From Candidatus Hydrogenedentes bacterium ADurb.Bin170 (GTDB lineage Bacteria > Hydrogenedentota > Hydrogenedentia > Hydrogenedentales > CAITNO01), in contig MWCY01000012.1 in assembly GCA_002070275.1 (NCBI GenBank), forward strand, positions 16,109 through 80,108: DNA of 64,000 nt. Reading direction: 5' to 3'. The position numbers and the translations under genes are program-made. The notes beneath the pieces are model-generated. The model had not been told where the DNA came from. It made no database searches and saw only the letters and a list, made by a program, of their open reading frames with translations. Below, piece after piece: positions 1 through 7,459 of the stretch. Within the stretch, counting starts at the first letter, position 1. Each line of letters starts with the position of its first letter.

Positions 1-1182
1 GAACCCCTCGGCACAGTACTGATCGTGGCGCCCTGGAACTATCCTTTCCATCTGAGCATCTTCCCCGCAATCAGCGCTTTTCTCGCCGGAAACGCCGTCA
101 TTATCAAGCCCTCGACACAGACCCCGCTGAAAGGGCTGTATGAGGAAATGATCGAAAAAAGCGGCTTCATGAAAGATGCCATTCAATGCGTATACGGCAG
201 CCGCAAAACCGGAGAACGGCTGATCGATGCGAAGCCTGCCAAAATCTTTTTCACCGGCAGTGTTTCAGGCGGTCGCCATGTCATGACACAAGCTGCCAAA
301 TATCTGATCCCTGTGGAACTGGAACTGGGCGGAAAAGATCCCATGATCGTCTTTGACGATGTTCACCTGGAACGGGCGACCAGCGGGGCCCTGTGGGGCG
401 GTATGCTCAATTGTGGCCAGACCTGCACCTCTGTGGAGCGGATTTTTGTGCAGGAAAGCATTCTAGATGCTTTTGTGGCGCAGCTCAAGGAGAAAATGGA
501 AAAAATCAGCACTTTAAGCACCAAGCCGGACGATGACGGCGGTCTTTGTGTGGGCTGCATGACCACTTCTTTCCAGATCGAAGAAATCGAGGCACAGCTG
601 CAGGAAGCACAGGAAAAAGGAGCTGATATCGTCTCGGGCGGCAAATGTGTCCCCGGCACCCATATTTTTCCGCCTACACTGGTGGTAACCCGTAATCTTT
701 CCCTGAAAATCCTGAACGACGAAACCTTCGGGCCTGTCGTTACCGTTGTTCCCTTTAAAACTGAAGAAGAAGCCATCCGGCTCGCCAACGATTCTCCCTT
801 CGGCCTGAATTCAAGTGTATGGTCCCGTGATCTGGTGCGGGCGGAGCGGGTAGCCCGTGCGCTCGTGTCAGGCAATGTCTCCATCAACAACGTTCTGGCA
901 ACACAGGCAAATGCCGCCCTGCCCTTCGGCGGTGCAAAAGAAAGCGGCATGGGCCGTTATCACGGTCCTTTCGGACTGCACAGCTTCAGCAACATCAAAT
1001 CGATGACTATAGATCAGAGCAGTGATAGAAGCGAAATCAACTGGTATCCTTATACAAAAGAGAAATTTGAACTGCTGACAAAATTGTTTAAAACCCTTTA
1101 TTCAGGACATCCTCTTGCGTTGCTCCGTGCCGGACTGCTGGGAAGCAAACTGGCGGCTCTGGTCAAAAAGCAACGTCTCTGA
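1..1182 (+). CDS. Aldehyde dehydrogenase, 5'-truncated by window edge
   Basis: NAD(P)-dependent oxidation of an aldehyde to a carboxylate; the substrate cannot be told. The frame is open from base 1, so the first roughly 100-130 residues, including the gene start, lie outside the window. Visible family landmarks are the APWNYPF and KPS cofactor motifs, FTGS, the ELGGK motif whose Glu is at 322-324, the catalytic Cys in GQTC at 424-426, and PFGGAKESGMGRYHG followed by FSNIKS near the C terminus. The tail after that motif (WYPYTKEKFELL...) is like class 3 aldehyde dehydrogenases, which end in a YPPY-type segment and often a hydrophobic anchor. An ATG at 25 lies inside the conserved core and is not the start. 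No close partner gene lies downstream; about 200 bp follow before the next gene. Confidence 0.93.
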   Translation, partial: EPLGTVLIVAPWNYPFHLSIFPAISAFLAGNAVIIKPSTQTPLKGLYEEMIEKSGFMKDAIQCVYGSRKTGERLIDAKPAKIFFTGSVSGGRHVMTQAAKYLIPVELELGGKDPMIVFDDVHLERATSGALWGGMLNCGQTCTSVERIFVQESILDAFVAQLKEKMEKISTLSTKPDDDGGLCVGCMTTSFQIEEIEAQLQEAQEKGADIVSGGKCVPGTHIFPPTLVVTRNLSLKILNDETFGPVVTVVPFKTEEEAIRLANDSPFGLNSSVWSRDLVRAERVARALVSGNVSINNVLATQANAALPFGGAKESGMGRYHGPFGLHSFSNIKSMTIDQSSDRSEINWYPYTKEKFELLTKLFKTLYSGHPLALLRAGLLGSKLAALVKKQRL

Positions 1183-1329
1183 TCCTTCATCAGCAGATCG
1201 AAGTGCACCCTGATCACCCTGTGCATGTCCGTCAGACGTGTACGGCTGCGGGATTTATGTGCGCACGAAACACCTCCGGATAAGCACCCATACCCCGCGT
1301 CTCCGGCGGTCTCCTTTCCGGATCCGGAT

Positions 1330-1359
1330 TTGTGAATTTTGCGTCCGGGCCTGTATACT
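1330..1359 (+). promoter_or_regulatory. Probable promoter of the PKD/EGE lipoprotein gene
   Basis: TTGTGA at 1330-1335 and TATACT at 1354-1359 are separated by 18 bases and sit 24 bases before the ATG at 1383. A ribosome site AAAGGAA at 1370-1376 lies between. Otherwise the 1183-1382 gap shows nothing recognisable. Confidence 0.5.
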
Positions 1360-1382
1360 TAGGTGTTTGAAAGGAACAGTTC

Positions 1383-3434
1383 ATGAGAAAATACCTTCTC
1401 TTCATAGCCGTGCTTCCCGGATTGCTGATCCTTCACCCTGGCTGTCACCTGATCCAGCCTGAAGCACGCTTTACCATAAGCCCGGAAACAGGCGAAGCAC
1501 CGCTTTTTGTCACGCTGAATAACCAGTCTGCCCCCGGCCTTTTTGGCGCACCCCGTTATGAGTGGGATTTCGGAGATGGAAGCGCCCTCAGCACCGAAGA
1601 ATCTCCACGCCATCTTTACGAAAAAGCAGGGCAGTATTCCGTTACCCTGACACTGAAAACCCTTTTCCAGAAGCATAGGGCAACAAGAAGGCTGGAAGTC
1701 CGCGAGCCCGGCTCCGGCGAAATAGTCACGGTTAACTTTGAAGTCAGACCCCGGGAAGGTGCGGCGCCGCTGGTGGTACAATTCACAGATACGTCTTTTG
1801 TGGCAGGAGCTGCCGTCACAGGGCGGATCTGGGACTTCGGCGACGGAACACACATCCGGGCATTGAATCCTGTACACCGTTACACCGATGCAGGCAGTTA
1901 CGATGTCACACTGACCATTTTTACGGAAAATTCAACGTACAGCCATACAATGGAAAATGCTGTCTCTGTTGCCAAAACAGAGCAGCGTCTCTCTGCCACC
2001 AGACAACTCAGCCCCGGCTCCGGCACGGACGAGAATAACCAAATTGCAGTGACGCTGCATTTTGCCGGATTCATCCGGGAAGTGCCAACACCTGTTCTGC
2101 TGAAAGAAGTACTGCCCGAAGGGTGGCGCTTTGCCGGTTTACTTCAGAATACAACTCCAGAAGCGCTACTCACTGAAGAAGAAGTAGGACAAGTGCAGTT
2201 CTTCTGGGTTGACTGCCCGCCCCTCCCTTTCAGCCTCTCCTACCTGATTGAAGCGCCCGAACCCTGCACCGAAGGTATCCTCAGCGGACAGCTCCATATG
2301 CGGGAGTCCGGCTCGGTTGAAATGCAGCATCCCGGAGAAACAAGGGTTGTGTGTGAAGCACTCCCGTTGGAAGGTGAAAGCGAGGGCGAAATCATCGAGG
2401 GCGAAGTGCCCGGTGAAGGTGAAAGCGAGGGCGAAATCATCGAGGGCGAAGTGCCCGGTGAAGGCGAGATCGAAGGCGAAATCAGCGAAGGCGAAGTGCC
2501 CGGTGAAGGTGAGATCGAAGGCGAAATCAGCGAAGGCGAAGTGCCCGGTGAAGGTGAGAGCGAAGGCGAAATCAGCGAAGGCGAAGTGCCCGGTGAGGGT
2601 GAGAGCGAAGGCGAAATCAGCGAAGGCGAAATGACGGAAGGAGAAAGTGCGCCTGAAGAAAAACTCGCTCTCTCCTTGAAAAGATGGGCGGATGGAGATC
2701 AGCGCTATCTTCCCGATACCCTGCTTTCCCTGAATATTTCTTTGACTGCTTTCGGTGAGGGCATCCCCGAATCACTCACCTTGGAAGAACAGTTGCCCCG
2801 CAACTGGACTTTTACAGAATTACATGACCCTTCAGGCCTGATCAGCAGCCACAAGAACAGTGAGGGCACAATCACCTTCGTCTGGTCTGCTTTGCCCACG
2901 TTTCCTGTACAGTTTTCCTACGATGTGCTTCCCGGTGCATCCAATGAAACCGAAACCATTGACGGCAGTGCCTTTTATACGGTCAATGGTACCACGCTCC
3001 GTTCGAATCAGGAACAGAGCCAGTTCAGGCGTTACGAAACACTGCTCTCTCTGGAACGAAAAGAGGCACCTTCGGGATATATCCCCGGGAAGCCTCTGGC
3101 AGTCACGCTGCAGTGGAAGCGCATCGGTCTTGAAAAGCCGCTGGCTTTTGCCTGTGTGGAATTATTACCTGCAGGATGGCGTTTTGCAGGCATTGTTGAA
3201 GCTACCGGTAATCCGCCGGACATTCTTCCCGAAATGGACCAGGAAAATATGCTCGCCTTCGGCTGGACAACGACACCGACCGCACCCGGATCTTTTACCT
3301 ATAAGGTGCTGCCGCCTGAAGATGCAAGAGGCATTGCCTGTATTACCGGATATAGTCTTTACCGTTTTACCGGCGAGGAGCAGAAAACAGCATTGACCGG
3401 GCGCTGCTATCCCCGGGGATCTTTTCAACCGTGA
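1383..3434 (+). CDS. PKD-domain lipoprotein with EGE-repeat linker and three LPxGW-type modules
   Basis: A secreted, probably surface-attached protein of unknown function. The N terminus is a signal peptide ending in HPGC, a loose lipobox. Two PKD domains follow (about residues 27-105 and 115-200), each with the WDFGDG core. Three copies of another module then appear. Each has an LP-x-x-W-x-F segment (near residues 243, 470 and 594) followed by a conserved strand pattern ending in FSY/FTYxVLP. Copies one and two are separated by a Glu/Gly-rich linker (residues 330-421) built of a 15-residue repeat. The modules look related to DUF11-like adhesion domains, which is inference. No C-terminal anchor is seen, so the lipid would be the anchor. 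The gene appears monocistronic: tolB starts 117 bp downstream. Confidence 0.8.
   Translation: MRKYLLFIAVLPGLLILHPGCHLIQPEARFTISPETGEAPLFVTLNNQSAPGLFGAPRYEWDFGDGSALSTEESPRHLYEKAGQYSVTLTLKTLFQKHRATRRLEVREPGSGEIVTVNFEVRPREGAAPLVVQFTDTSFVAGAAVTGRIWDFGDGTHIRALNPVHRYTDAGSYDVTLTIFTENSTYSHTMENAVSVAKTEQRLSATRQLSPGSGTDENNQIAVTLHFAGFIREVPTPVLLKEVLPEGWRFAGLLQNTTPEALLTEEEVGQVQFFWVDCPPLPFSLSYLIEAPEPCTEGILSGQLHMRESGSVEMQHPGETRVVCEALPLEGESEGEIIEGEVPGEGESEGEIIEGEVPGEGEIEGEISEGEVPGEGEIEGEISEGEVPGEGESEGEISEGEVPGEGESEGEISEGEMTEGESAPEEKLALSLKRWADGDQRYLPDTLLSLNISLTAFGEGIPESLTLEEQLPRNWTFTELHDPSGLISSHKNSEGTITFVWSALPTFPVQFSYDVLPGASNETETIDGSAFYTVNGTTLRSNQEQSQFRRYETLLSLERKEAPSGYIPGKPLAVTLQWKRIGLEKPLAFACVELLPAGWRFAGIVEATGNPPDILPEMDQENMLAFGWTTTPTAPGSFTYKVLPPEDARGIACITGYSLYRFTGEEQKTALTGRCYPRGSFQP
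2370..2646 (+). repeat. 45-bp tandem repeat encoding the EGE linker
   Basis: Just over five copies of a 45-bp unit encode variants of [15 protein letters not shown] inside the PKD lipoprotein gene. The period is a multiple of three, so copy-number change would keep the reading frame. Copies 1-2 (IIEGE) and 3-6 (ISEGE) form two sub-types, which suggests local duplication. Confidence 0.9.
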
Positions 3435-3550
3435 TGATACAGAGGCTGTGTATGGACAGCCGGCAACTGAACAGTGTGGATATTGGGAGGAGGCAGCTGC
3501 ACATGCAGTCTGTCGCCTGATTCTAAATTACGATGCAAGGGTTACTCGTA

Positions 3551-4885
3551 ATGAAAAAACTTTTTATCTTTAAAAAAAGAAGTGTCTGGTTTTTATCTGC
3601 AGTTTTGTTTCTGTCCGTCAATCTGATCAGCCAGGCACAAAGCGGGGTGCGGATCGAGTCCGGCAGCACCGTGGACCGGCGCATCCGCATTGCCGTGCCT
3701 CCTTTTGCCACCGTTGACCCGCAACTTCAGGGCATGGCGGCGGAAATGGCGCAGGCCCTTGCCGATGACCTTGAATTTTCCGGCGTTTTTATACTCCTTC
3801 CGGCAGCGAGTTACCCGGCAGGATTCACCGGGATGAGCACCGATCCCTCCACCCTGGATCTGCCTGCCTGGCGTGCGACACAGGCGGAAAATCTGGTTTA
3901 CGGGCTTGTATTTTACGAAGGCTCACAACTGGTGGCGCAGTTCCGCCTTTTTGACCTTTACTCCAATACCCAGCTCTACGGACAGGAAGTAAAAGTCGCC
4001 CGGGAGCATCACAGGCTCGCTTCTCATCGCTTTTCCGAAGAAGTAATCAGACAGATTGACGGTACGCCCGGTATCGGCACATCCGAAATCATTTTTTCCG
4101 GACTGGCAGGCGCCAATCAGAAAGAGATTTATGTGGCGGACTACGACGGCGCCAACGTCAAGCGGGTTACCAATCACCAGAGTTTGTCCATTATGCCCGA
4201 AATTTCGCCGGACAGCCGCTCCATTGCCTATCTGTCGTACAAAGACCGGTATGCGTTCCATTATATTTTCGACCGTGCCACCGGAGCATCCCGCGCCCTG
4301 TCCAAAGAAGTGGGGCTTAACAGTGCCGCGACCTGGTCCCCCGACGGCAAACGGCTGGCACTGACACTGAGCAAAGACGGGAATGCCGAAATTTACCTTA
4401 AAAACCCGGACGGCAGCGGCTCCCTTCGCCTTACAAACAATAGGGAAAATGATACTTCGCCCTGTTTCTCGCCCGACGGAAGTCAGATCTGCTTTGTAAG
4501 CGAGCGCGCCGGCCGCCCTCAGATTTATGTAATGAATGCGGACGGATCCAATCCGCACAGGCTATCCTTCCATGGCGGAAGCGCTTATGACCCGAACTGG
4601 TCACCCGATGGCAAGTCTATTGCTTTTGTGTCCAATATTTCCGGAGAAGGGTTTGAAATCTATGTGATGGGCGCCGACGGTTCCAACCCGACGCGGCTCA
4701 CCAATTCCAACGGCATCAACGAGGCGCCCAGTTGGTCGCCCGACTCAAGACATATTGCTTTCTCTTCCACGCGAAACGGGCGCCCTGAACTTTTCACCTA
4801 CACCCTGAGCACCCGCACAGAACGGGCGATCGCCCGGCTGGGCATGAGCGCTGAAGGACCCTCCTGGGGACCGCGCCGCCGCTGA
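3551..4885 (+). CDS. tolB: Tol-Pal system beta-propeller protein TolB
   Basis: Periplasmic component of the Tol-Pal envelope-constriction system. A signal peptide (residues 1 to about 29, MKKLFIFKKRS... to an A-Q boundary) precedes the TolB N-terminal domain, recognisable by RRIRIAVPPFATVD and a divergent helical part. A six-bladed propeller follows. Its PD40/WD40-like blades repeat the pattern WSPDG(K/S)xIAFxS...IYVMxADGSNPxRLT. The length of 444 residues is normal. I chose the ATG at 3551 because AAGGG lies 9 bases upstream and a typical signal peptide begins there; an in-frame ATG at 3533 would add six residues without a ribosome site. tolQ, tolR, tolA and pal are not adjacent, so the tol operon is split or lies elsewhere. 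Confidence 0.92.
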   Translation: MKKLFIFKKRSVWFLSAVLFLSVNLISQAQSGVRIESGSTVDRRIRIAVPPFATVDPQLQGMAAEMAQALADDLEFSGVFILLPAASYPAGFTGMSTDPSTLDLPAWRATQAENLVYGLVFYEGSQLVAQFRLFDLYSNTQLYGQEVKVAREHHRLASHRFSEEVIRQIDGTPGIGTSEIIFSGLAGANQKEIYVADYDGANVKRVTNHQSLSIMPEISPDSRSIAYLSYKDRYAFHYIFDRATGASRALSKEVGLNSAATWSPDGKRLALTLSKDGNAEIYLKNPDGSGSLRLTNNRENDTSPCFSPDGSQICFVSERAGRPQIYVMNADGSNPHRLSFHGGSAYDPNWSPDGKSIAFVSNISGEGFEIYVMGADGSNPTRLTNSNGINEAPSWSPDSRHIAFSSTRNGRPELFTYTLSTRTERAIARLGMSAEGPSWGPRRR

Positions 4886-4945
4886 TTGCAGCCAGGGTAC
4901 CAACATAGGCACTACATATCTCTTCGGCTGAAAGGCCTTATTGCG

Positions 4946-4970
4946 CTGTACTTTCTGTACAGTTTGGTTT
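4946..4970 (+). terminator. Weak possible terminator after tolB
   Basis: A perfect CTGTAC / GTACAG hairpin (4946-4951 with 4957-4962, 5-base loop) is followed by a T-rich stretch. It is only 6 bp long, so low confidence. Confidence 0.3.
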
Positions 4971-5018
4971 AAAAGTGGATATCCTTTCCGGATGTTCTGT
5001 ATACTTTTTTAATATTTC

Positions 5019-5058
5019 GCACTGCCGGGGGCTTTTTTGTCTCCTTGAAGAGCAGTGC
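5019..5058 (+). promoter_or_regulatory. Leader hairpin upstream of the pseudopilin gene
   Basis: TATACT at 5000-5005 is a likely -10 box, and the following leader holds GCACTGC (5019-5025) able to pair with GCAGTGC (5052-5058). The pilin start codon lies 40 bases further on. The role is unknown; it could be a stability or regulatory element. Confidence 0.3.
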
Positions 5059-5098
5059 CCGCATTTATACCCATCATCTTTTTCGGAGTGTCTTCATT

Positions 5099-6052
5099 AT
5101 GAAAAGAAAAGGCTTTACCCTGATTGAGCTTCTTGTTGTAATTGCCATTATTGGCATCCTGGCAGCGATTCTCCTGCCCGCACTCGCCCGTGCCCGCGAG
5201 GCTGCGCGGAGGTCCAGCTGCCAGAACAATCTGAAACAATGGGGCATCATTTACAAAATGTATTCCAGCGAGTCACCTGGAAATAAATACCCGAAGGTCT
5301 GCCTGGCAACCGTGCAGACACGATTTTGTGAACAGCCGGGTATGCCCTTCTCCGGTGCGAACAGCGTTGTCGCCGCCGGTATGTATCTGCCGTCTCTCTA
5401 CCCTGAATACCTGACCGATGCGAAGATTCTGGTCTGCCCTTCTGACGCTGTCGAAACTGCAGACTCTGTCATCAACCCCGTTACAGGCACGACCGATATC
5501 GGTGTGGCATGTCAGGAGAAAAAACGGGGTGTCCATCTGGCAGACGCCAGTTATCTTTATCTGGGCTGGGTGCTGGACAAGGCAGGATCCACCGATCCCA
5601 GCGTCGATCTTGCCTCTGTGCCTATCCCCGGCCTGAATGTAAGCGGCCCCGCACCGAAGCAGGTGGTCGATGGTGTACTGGCGGCATTCATGCCCTTCCT
5701 CCTGAGTCAGGACGACCGGATGGCGGACAAGGATGTGGAAGTGGATCCCGGGCTGGGCAATGGCGCCGGCAATATGATCTACCGTCTGAGAGAGGGCATT
5801 GAGCGCTTTCTCATTACCGACATCAACAATCCGGCCGCAAGCGCCATGGCGCAAAGCACCCTTTGGATCATGGGCGACATGATCGGCATTGACCCCAATC
5901 TTTATAACCATGTACCCGGCGGCTCCAATGTCCTGTACATGGACGGACATGTCCAGTTCCAGCGTTATGAAGAAAAAGGGTCGGCTCCGGTGAACAGCGG
6001 CGTGGGACGATGTGTTGCGGCTCTGCAAGCGGTACAAAATCTGCTTCTGTAA
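5099..6052 (+). CDS. Type II secretion/pilin-like pseudopilin, DUF1559 family
   Basis: A prepilin-type protein exported and assembled by a type II secretion or type IV pilus-like machine. The N terminus [21 protein letters not shown] is a class III signal, with cleavage expected before F6 and Glu at mature position 5. After the helix come the [17 protein letters not shown] segment and, near the C terminus, [15 protein letters not shown]. This resembles the H-x9-DG signature of the DUF1559 pseudopilins that are abundant in Planctomycetes, Lentisphaerae and related groups, here with one extra residue. ATG 5099 is preferred because GGAG at 5085-5088 precedes it and the prepilin signal begins exactly there; an upstream ATG at 5045 would bury the signal. 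No prepilin peptidase or assembly ATPase is nearby. Confidence 0.9.
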   Translation: MKRKGFTLIELLVVIAIIGILAAILLPALARAREAARRSSCQNNLKQWGIIYKMYSSESPGNKYPKVCLATVQTRFCEQPGMPFSGANSVVAAGMYLPSLYPEYLTDAKILVCPSDAVETADSVINPVTGTTDIGVACQEKKRGVHLADASYLYLGWVLDKAGSTDPSVDLASVPIPGLNVSGPAPKQVVDGVLAAFMPFLLSQDDRMADKDVEVDPGLGNGAGNMIYRLREGIERFLITDINNPAASAMAQSTLWIMGDMIGIDPNLYNHVPGGSNVLYMDGHVQFQRYEEKGSAPVNSGVGRCVAALQAVQNLLL

Positions 6053-6097
6053 CCGTTCTGCCTTCTTTATATCATCTGTAACCCTTTTAAATTCCGG

Positions 6098-6106
6098 TGG
6101 TAGAAT
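6098..6106 (+). promoter_or_regulatory. Extended -10 promoter before the MKHI small-gene cluster
   Basis: TGG-TAGAAT at 6098-6106 fits an extended -10 element without an obvious -35. It sits between the pseudopilin stop (6052) and the first small gene (6172), suggesting the cluster is not simply read through from the pilin gene. Confidence 0.4.
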
Positions 6107-6171
6107 AGATAGAATTAAAACAGACGATTCCGCCGGGATGTGCTGGCCGTCGGAAAATGGAGAGACCGGTT

Positions 6172-6327
6172 ATGAAACATATTATCCGATTGAGCAATCC
6201 TGTCGAGCGGGCAGCCACTACATCTACAGGCGCCTATATTGTTCTGGCAGGTCAGATTCTTGCCATCCTGGCGGGTCTCTTTGACGGCAAGGAAGTCTTA
6301 AAGCCGGATGCACAAGCTGAAGATTAA
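6172..6327 (+). CDS. MKHI-family small protein 1 (51 aa)
   Basis: Not a family I recognise. The peptide begins MKHIIRLSNPVERAA, then has a hydrophobic stretch (AYIVLAGQILAILAGLF, about residues 21-37) able to span a membrane, and ends in an acidic tail KPDAQAED. GGAGAG at 6159-6164 gives a well-placed ribosome site 7 bases before the ATG. It is the first of five consecutive small genes whose products share the M-K/R-H-I start. It aligns best with the third member: both have MxHI..LS...(V/P)E(R/Q)AA followed by a hydrophobic helix and a charged tail. No transporter or modification enzyme adjoins. A small membrane protein or exported peptide is a guess. Confidence 0.6.
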   Translation: MKHIIRLSNPVERAATTSTGAYIVLAGQILAILAGLFDGKEVLKPDAQAED

Positions 6328-6488
6328 AAACCGAAATAAAAATAGCCGACGGGAACTTTCCGGCTGATACGGGAATTAGTTTATCAGTGGGTCATGCATC
6401 TTTATAAACCCGTAAATTGTAAATTCCATAGGCGCTGTGCGATGATAACAGCATTGACACAGTGATATGCTGAAATTGGAGAAGTAAA

Positions 6489-6686
6489 ATGAAGCACATA
6501 AGAAGAATGGGGCGCTTGCCCCGGCCAGCACAAACCGATGGTCTTTGCACTGATATCACCAGTGATCTGCAGGCCCGGTTCTGTTTTGTCCTTTCCTTTT
6601 TCTCGCAGGTTTTCGTGCCACTGGTACAGCCCCTGATAGCGATCAAGGCTGCGCCCACCACCACACCTCCTGCCACTGAAGAGTAA
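6489..6686 (+). CDS. MKHI-family small protein 2 (65 aa)
   Basis: The peptide starts MKHIRRMGRLPRPAQ, has a mostly hydrophobic central stretch (FCFVLSFFSQVFVPLVQPLIAI, given in part) and ends with a Thr/Pro/Glu tail, APTTTPPATEE. GGAG 8 bases before the ATG supports translation. Its first seven residues match the fourth member closely (MKHIRRM against MKHIRKM). It has two Cys residues. The 161-bp gap to the previous member carries a TTGACA at 6454-6459 without a convincing -10. The function is unknown; the layout basic N terminus, membrane helix, Pro/acid tail is shared with members 1 and 3. Confidence 0.55.
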   Translation: MKHIRRMGRLPRPAQTDGLCTDITSDLQARFCFVLSFFSQVFVPLVQPLIAIKAAPTTTPPATEE

Positions 6687-6720
6687 ACACTATCCGCCCG
6701 GAGCAAACGAGGAACCAGCC

Positions 6721-6897
6721 ATGAGACACATTTACACGCTCAGCAGCAAACCGGAACAGGCAGCAGGCCTGGCACCGGACGTTGTCATCACGCTGATCAT
6801 TGATCTTCTGAAAGTGTTCCTTCCGCTTTTCCAGAATAAAAATCCGCAAAATCCCGGCACGGGCACAGATCCGAAGCCTCCCGAAGATGACAAGTAA
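6721..6897 (+). CDS. MKHI-family small protein 3 (58 aa)
   Basis: The peptide starts MRHIYTLSSKPEQAAG, has a hydrophobic helix (VVITLIIDLLKVFLPLF) and ends in a Pro/Asp/Lys-rich tail (NPGTGTDPKPPEDDK). GAGGAA lies about 8 bases before the ATG. It starts 34 bases after member 2 and probably shares its transcript. The similarity to member 1 (LS-x-x-PEQAA against LSNPVERAA) and the shared start support a paralogous origin. The second codon is AGA (Arg) where the other members have Lys. No known family is recognised. Confidence 0.58.
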   Translation: MRHIYTLSSKPEQAAGLAPDVVITLIIDLLKVFLPLFQNKNPQNPGTGTDPKPPEDDK

Positions 6898-6908
6898 ACG
6901 GAATTATT

Positions 6909-6937
6909 TTGTGTTTGCAGGCGCAATATGCTATAAG
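6909..6937 (+). promoter_or_regulatory. Internal promoter before MKHI members 4 and 5
   Basis: TTGTGT at 6909-6914, a 17-base spacer, then TGC-TATAAG ending at 6937. It lies in the 79-bp gap before the fourth member and could drive the two cationic peptides separately from members 1-3. Confidence 0.5.
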
Positions 6938-6976
6938 TAGCGTGCATGTGCAATGCATCGCAATGGAGTTATTACG

Positions 6977-7084
6977 ATGAAACACATCCGGAAGATGACT
7001 GTCAGACGTGCCGATGCTTTTCTGACCCTGTTTAATACGCTCTGGCGCGCCTGGTACGATTTTCGCCAATCCAAATATGTATAA
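6977..7084 (+). CDS. MKHI-family small cationic peptide 4 (35 aa)
   Basis: A 35-residue peptide, MKHIRKMTVRRADAF... ending TLWRAWYDFRQSKYV, with a net charge of about +6. It pairs with member 5: 16 of the first 30 residues are identical, including MKHI-x-K, A-x-AF, T and RA-x-YDFR. Several differences between the two genes are silent (ATC/ATT, AAG/AAA, TTT/TTC, TAC/TAT), which argues that the protein sequence is under selection. GGAG lies 8-12 bases upstream of the ATG. It has no membrane-length hydrophobic run; an amphipathic helix with aromatic residues is likely. A leaderless bacteriocin-like, nucleic-acid-binding or membrane-surface peptide are all possible; nothing in the sequence decides. 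Confidence 0.6.
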   Translation: MKHIRKMTVRRADAFLTLFNTLWRAWYDFRQSKYV

Positions 7085-7109
7085 GCAACAGCGTCAGGAG
7101 GAACGAATA

Positions 7110-7229
7110 ATGAAACACATTAAGAAACTTTCTGCCAGAAAAGCCATGGCGTTCCAGGACTTTCTGTACACAGTCTACCGCGCTTTTTATGATTTCCGCT
7201 TCCAGAAGAAAAACGAATATTACGGCTGA
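7110..7229 (+). CDS. MKHI-family small cationic peptide 5 (39 aa)
   Basis: A 39-residue peptide, MKHIKKLSARKAMAF... with TVYRAFYDFR and the tail FQKKNEYYG. It is the close paralogue of member 4 and also about +6 in charge. AGGAGGAA ends 7 bases before the ATG, the strongest ribosome site in the cluster. The stop codon is 21 bases upstream of a perfect 12-bp terminator stem, so this is the last gene of the unit. Function unknown. Confidence 0.62.
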   Translation: MKHIKKLSARKAMAFQDFLYTVYRAFYDFRFQKKNEYYG

Positions 7230-7250
7230 TCCAGCCCAATAGAAAATACC

Positions 7251-7286
7251 AAGCCGACCTTTAACGCTAAAAGGTCGGCTTTTTGT
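7251..7286 (+). terminator. Rho-independent terminator closing the MKHI cluster
   Basis: AAGCCGACCTTT (7251-7262) pairs perfectly with AAAGGTCGGCTT (7270-7281) around a 7-base loop, followed by a T run. It lies right after the fifth small gene and before the glgP promoter. Confidence 0.9.
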
Positions 7287-7294
7287 GTCTGACA

Positions 7295-7303
7295 TGCTAT
7301 AAT
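7295..7303 (+). promoter_or_regulatory. Extended -10 promoter of glgP
   Basis: TGC-TATAAT at 7295-7303 is a perfect extended -10 element just past the terminator. It leaves a leader of about 150 bases before the glgP ATG. Confidence 0.6.
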
Positions 7304-7459
7304 ACCCGCATGTGAGGCTTTCCGCCCACGCCCCCGCAGCGGCTGGAAATAAAGCACCGGCAACGCCATGTTGCAGAGAAAGCGTCGGCTTTTTCTTTAT
7401 CTTCCGGCCCCGGATTTTCTTCCCACCCCCACAGGATATAACCCGACAGGAATTAACCA

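Noticed and set aside
3444..3461. Hairpin GGCTGT/ACAGCC after the PKD lipoprotein gene as a terminator
   Set aside because: There is no T run after the stem.
6342..6366. Hairpin between MKHI members 1 and 2 as a terminator
   Set aside because: The stem is about 5 bp and lacks a T run; it does not clearly end the transcript.
6392..7069. Minus-strand open frames across the MKHI cluster
   Set aside because: They lack ribosome sites and family patterns, and the plus-strand small genes have both.
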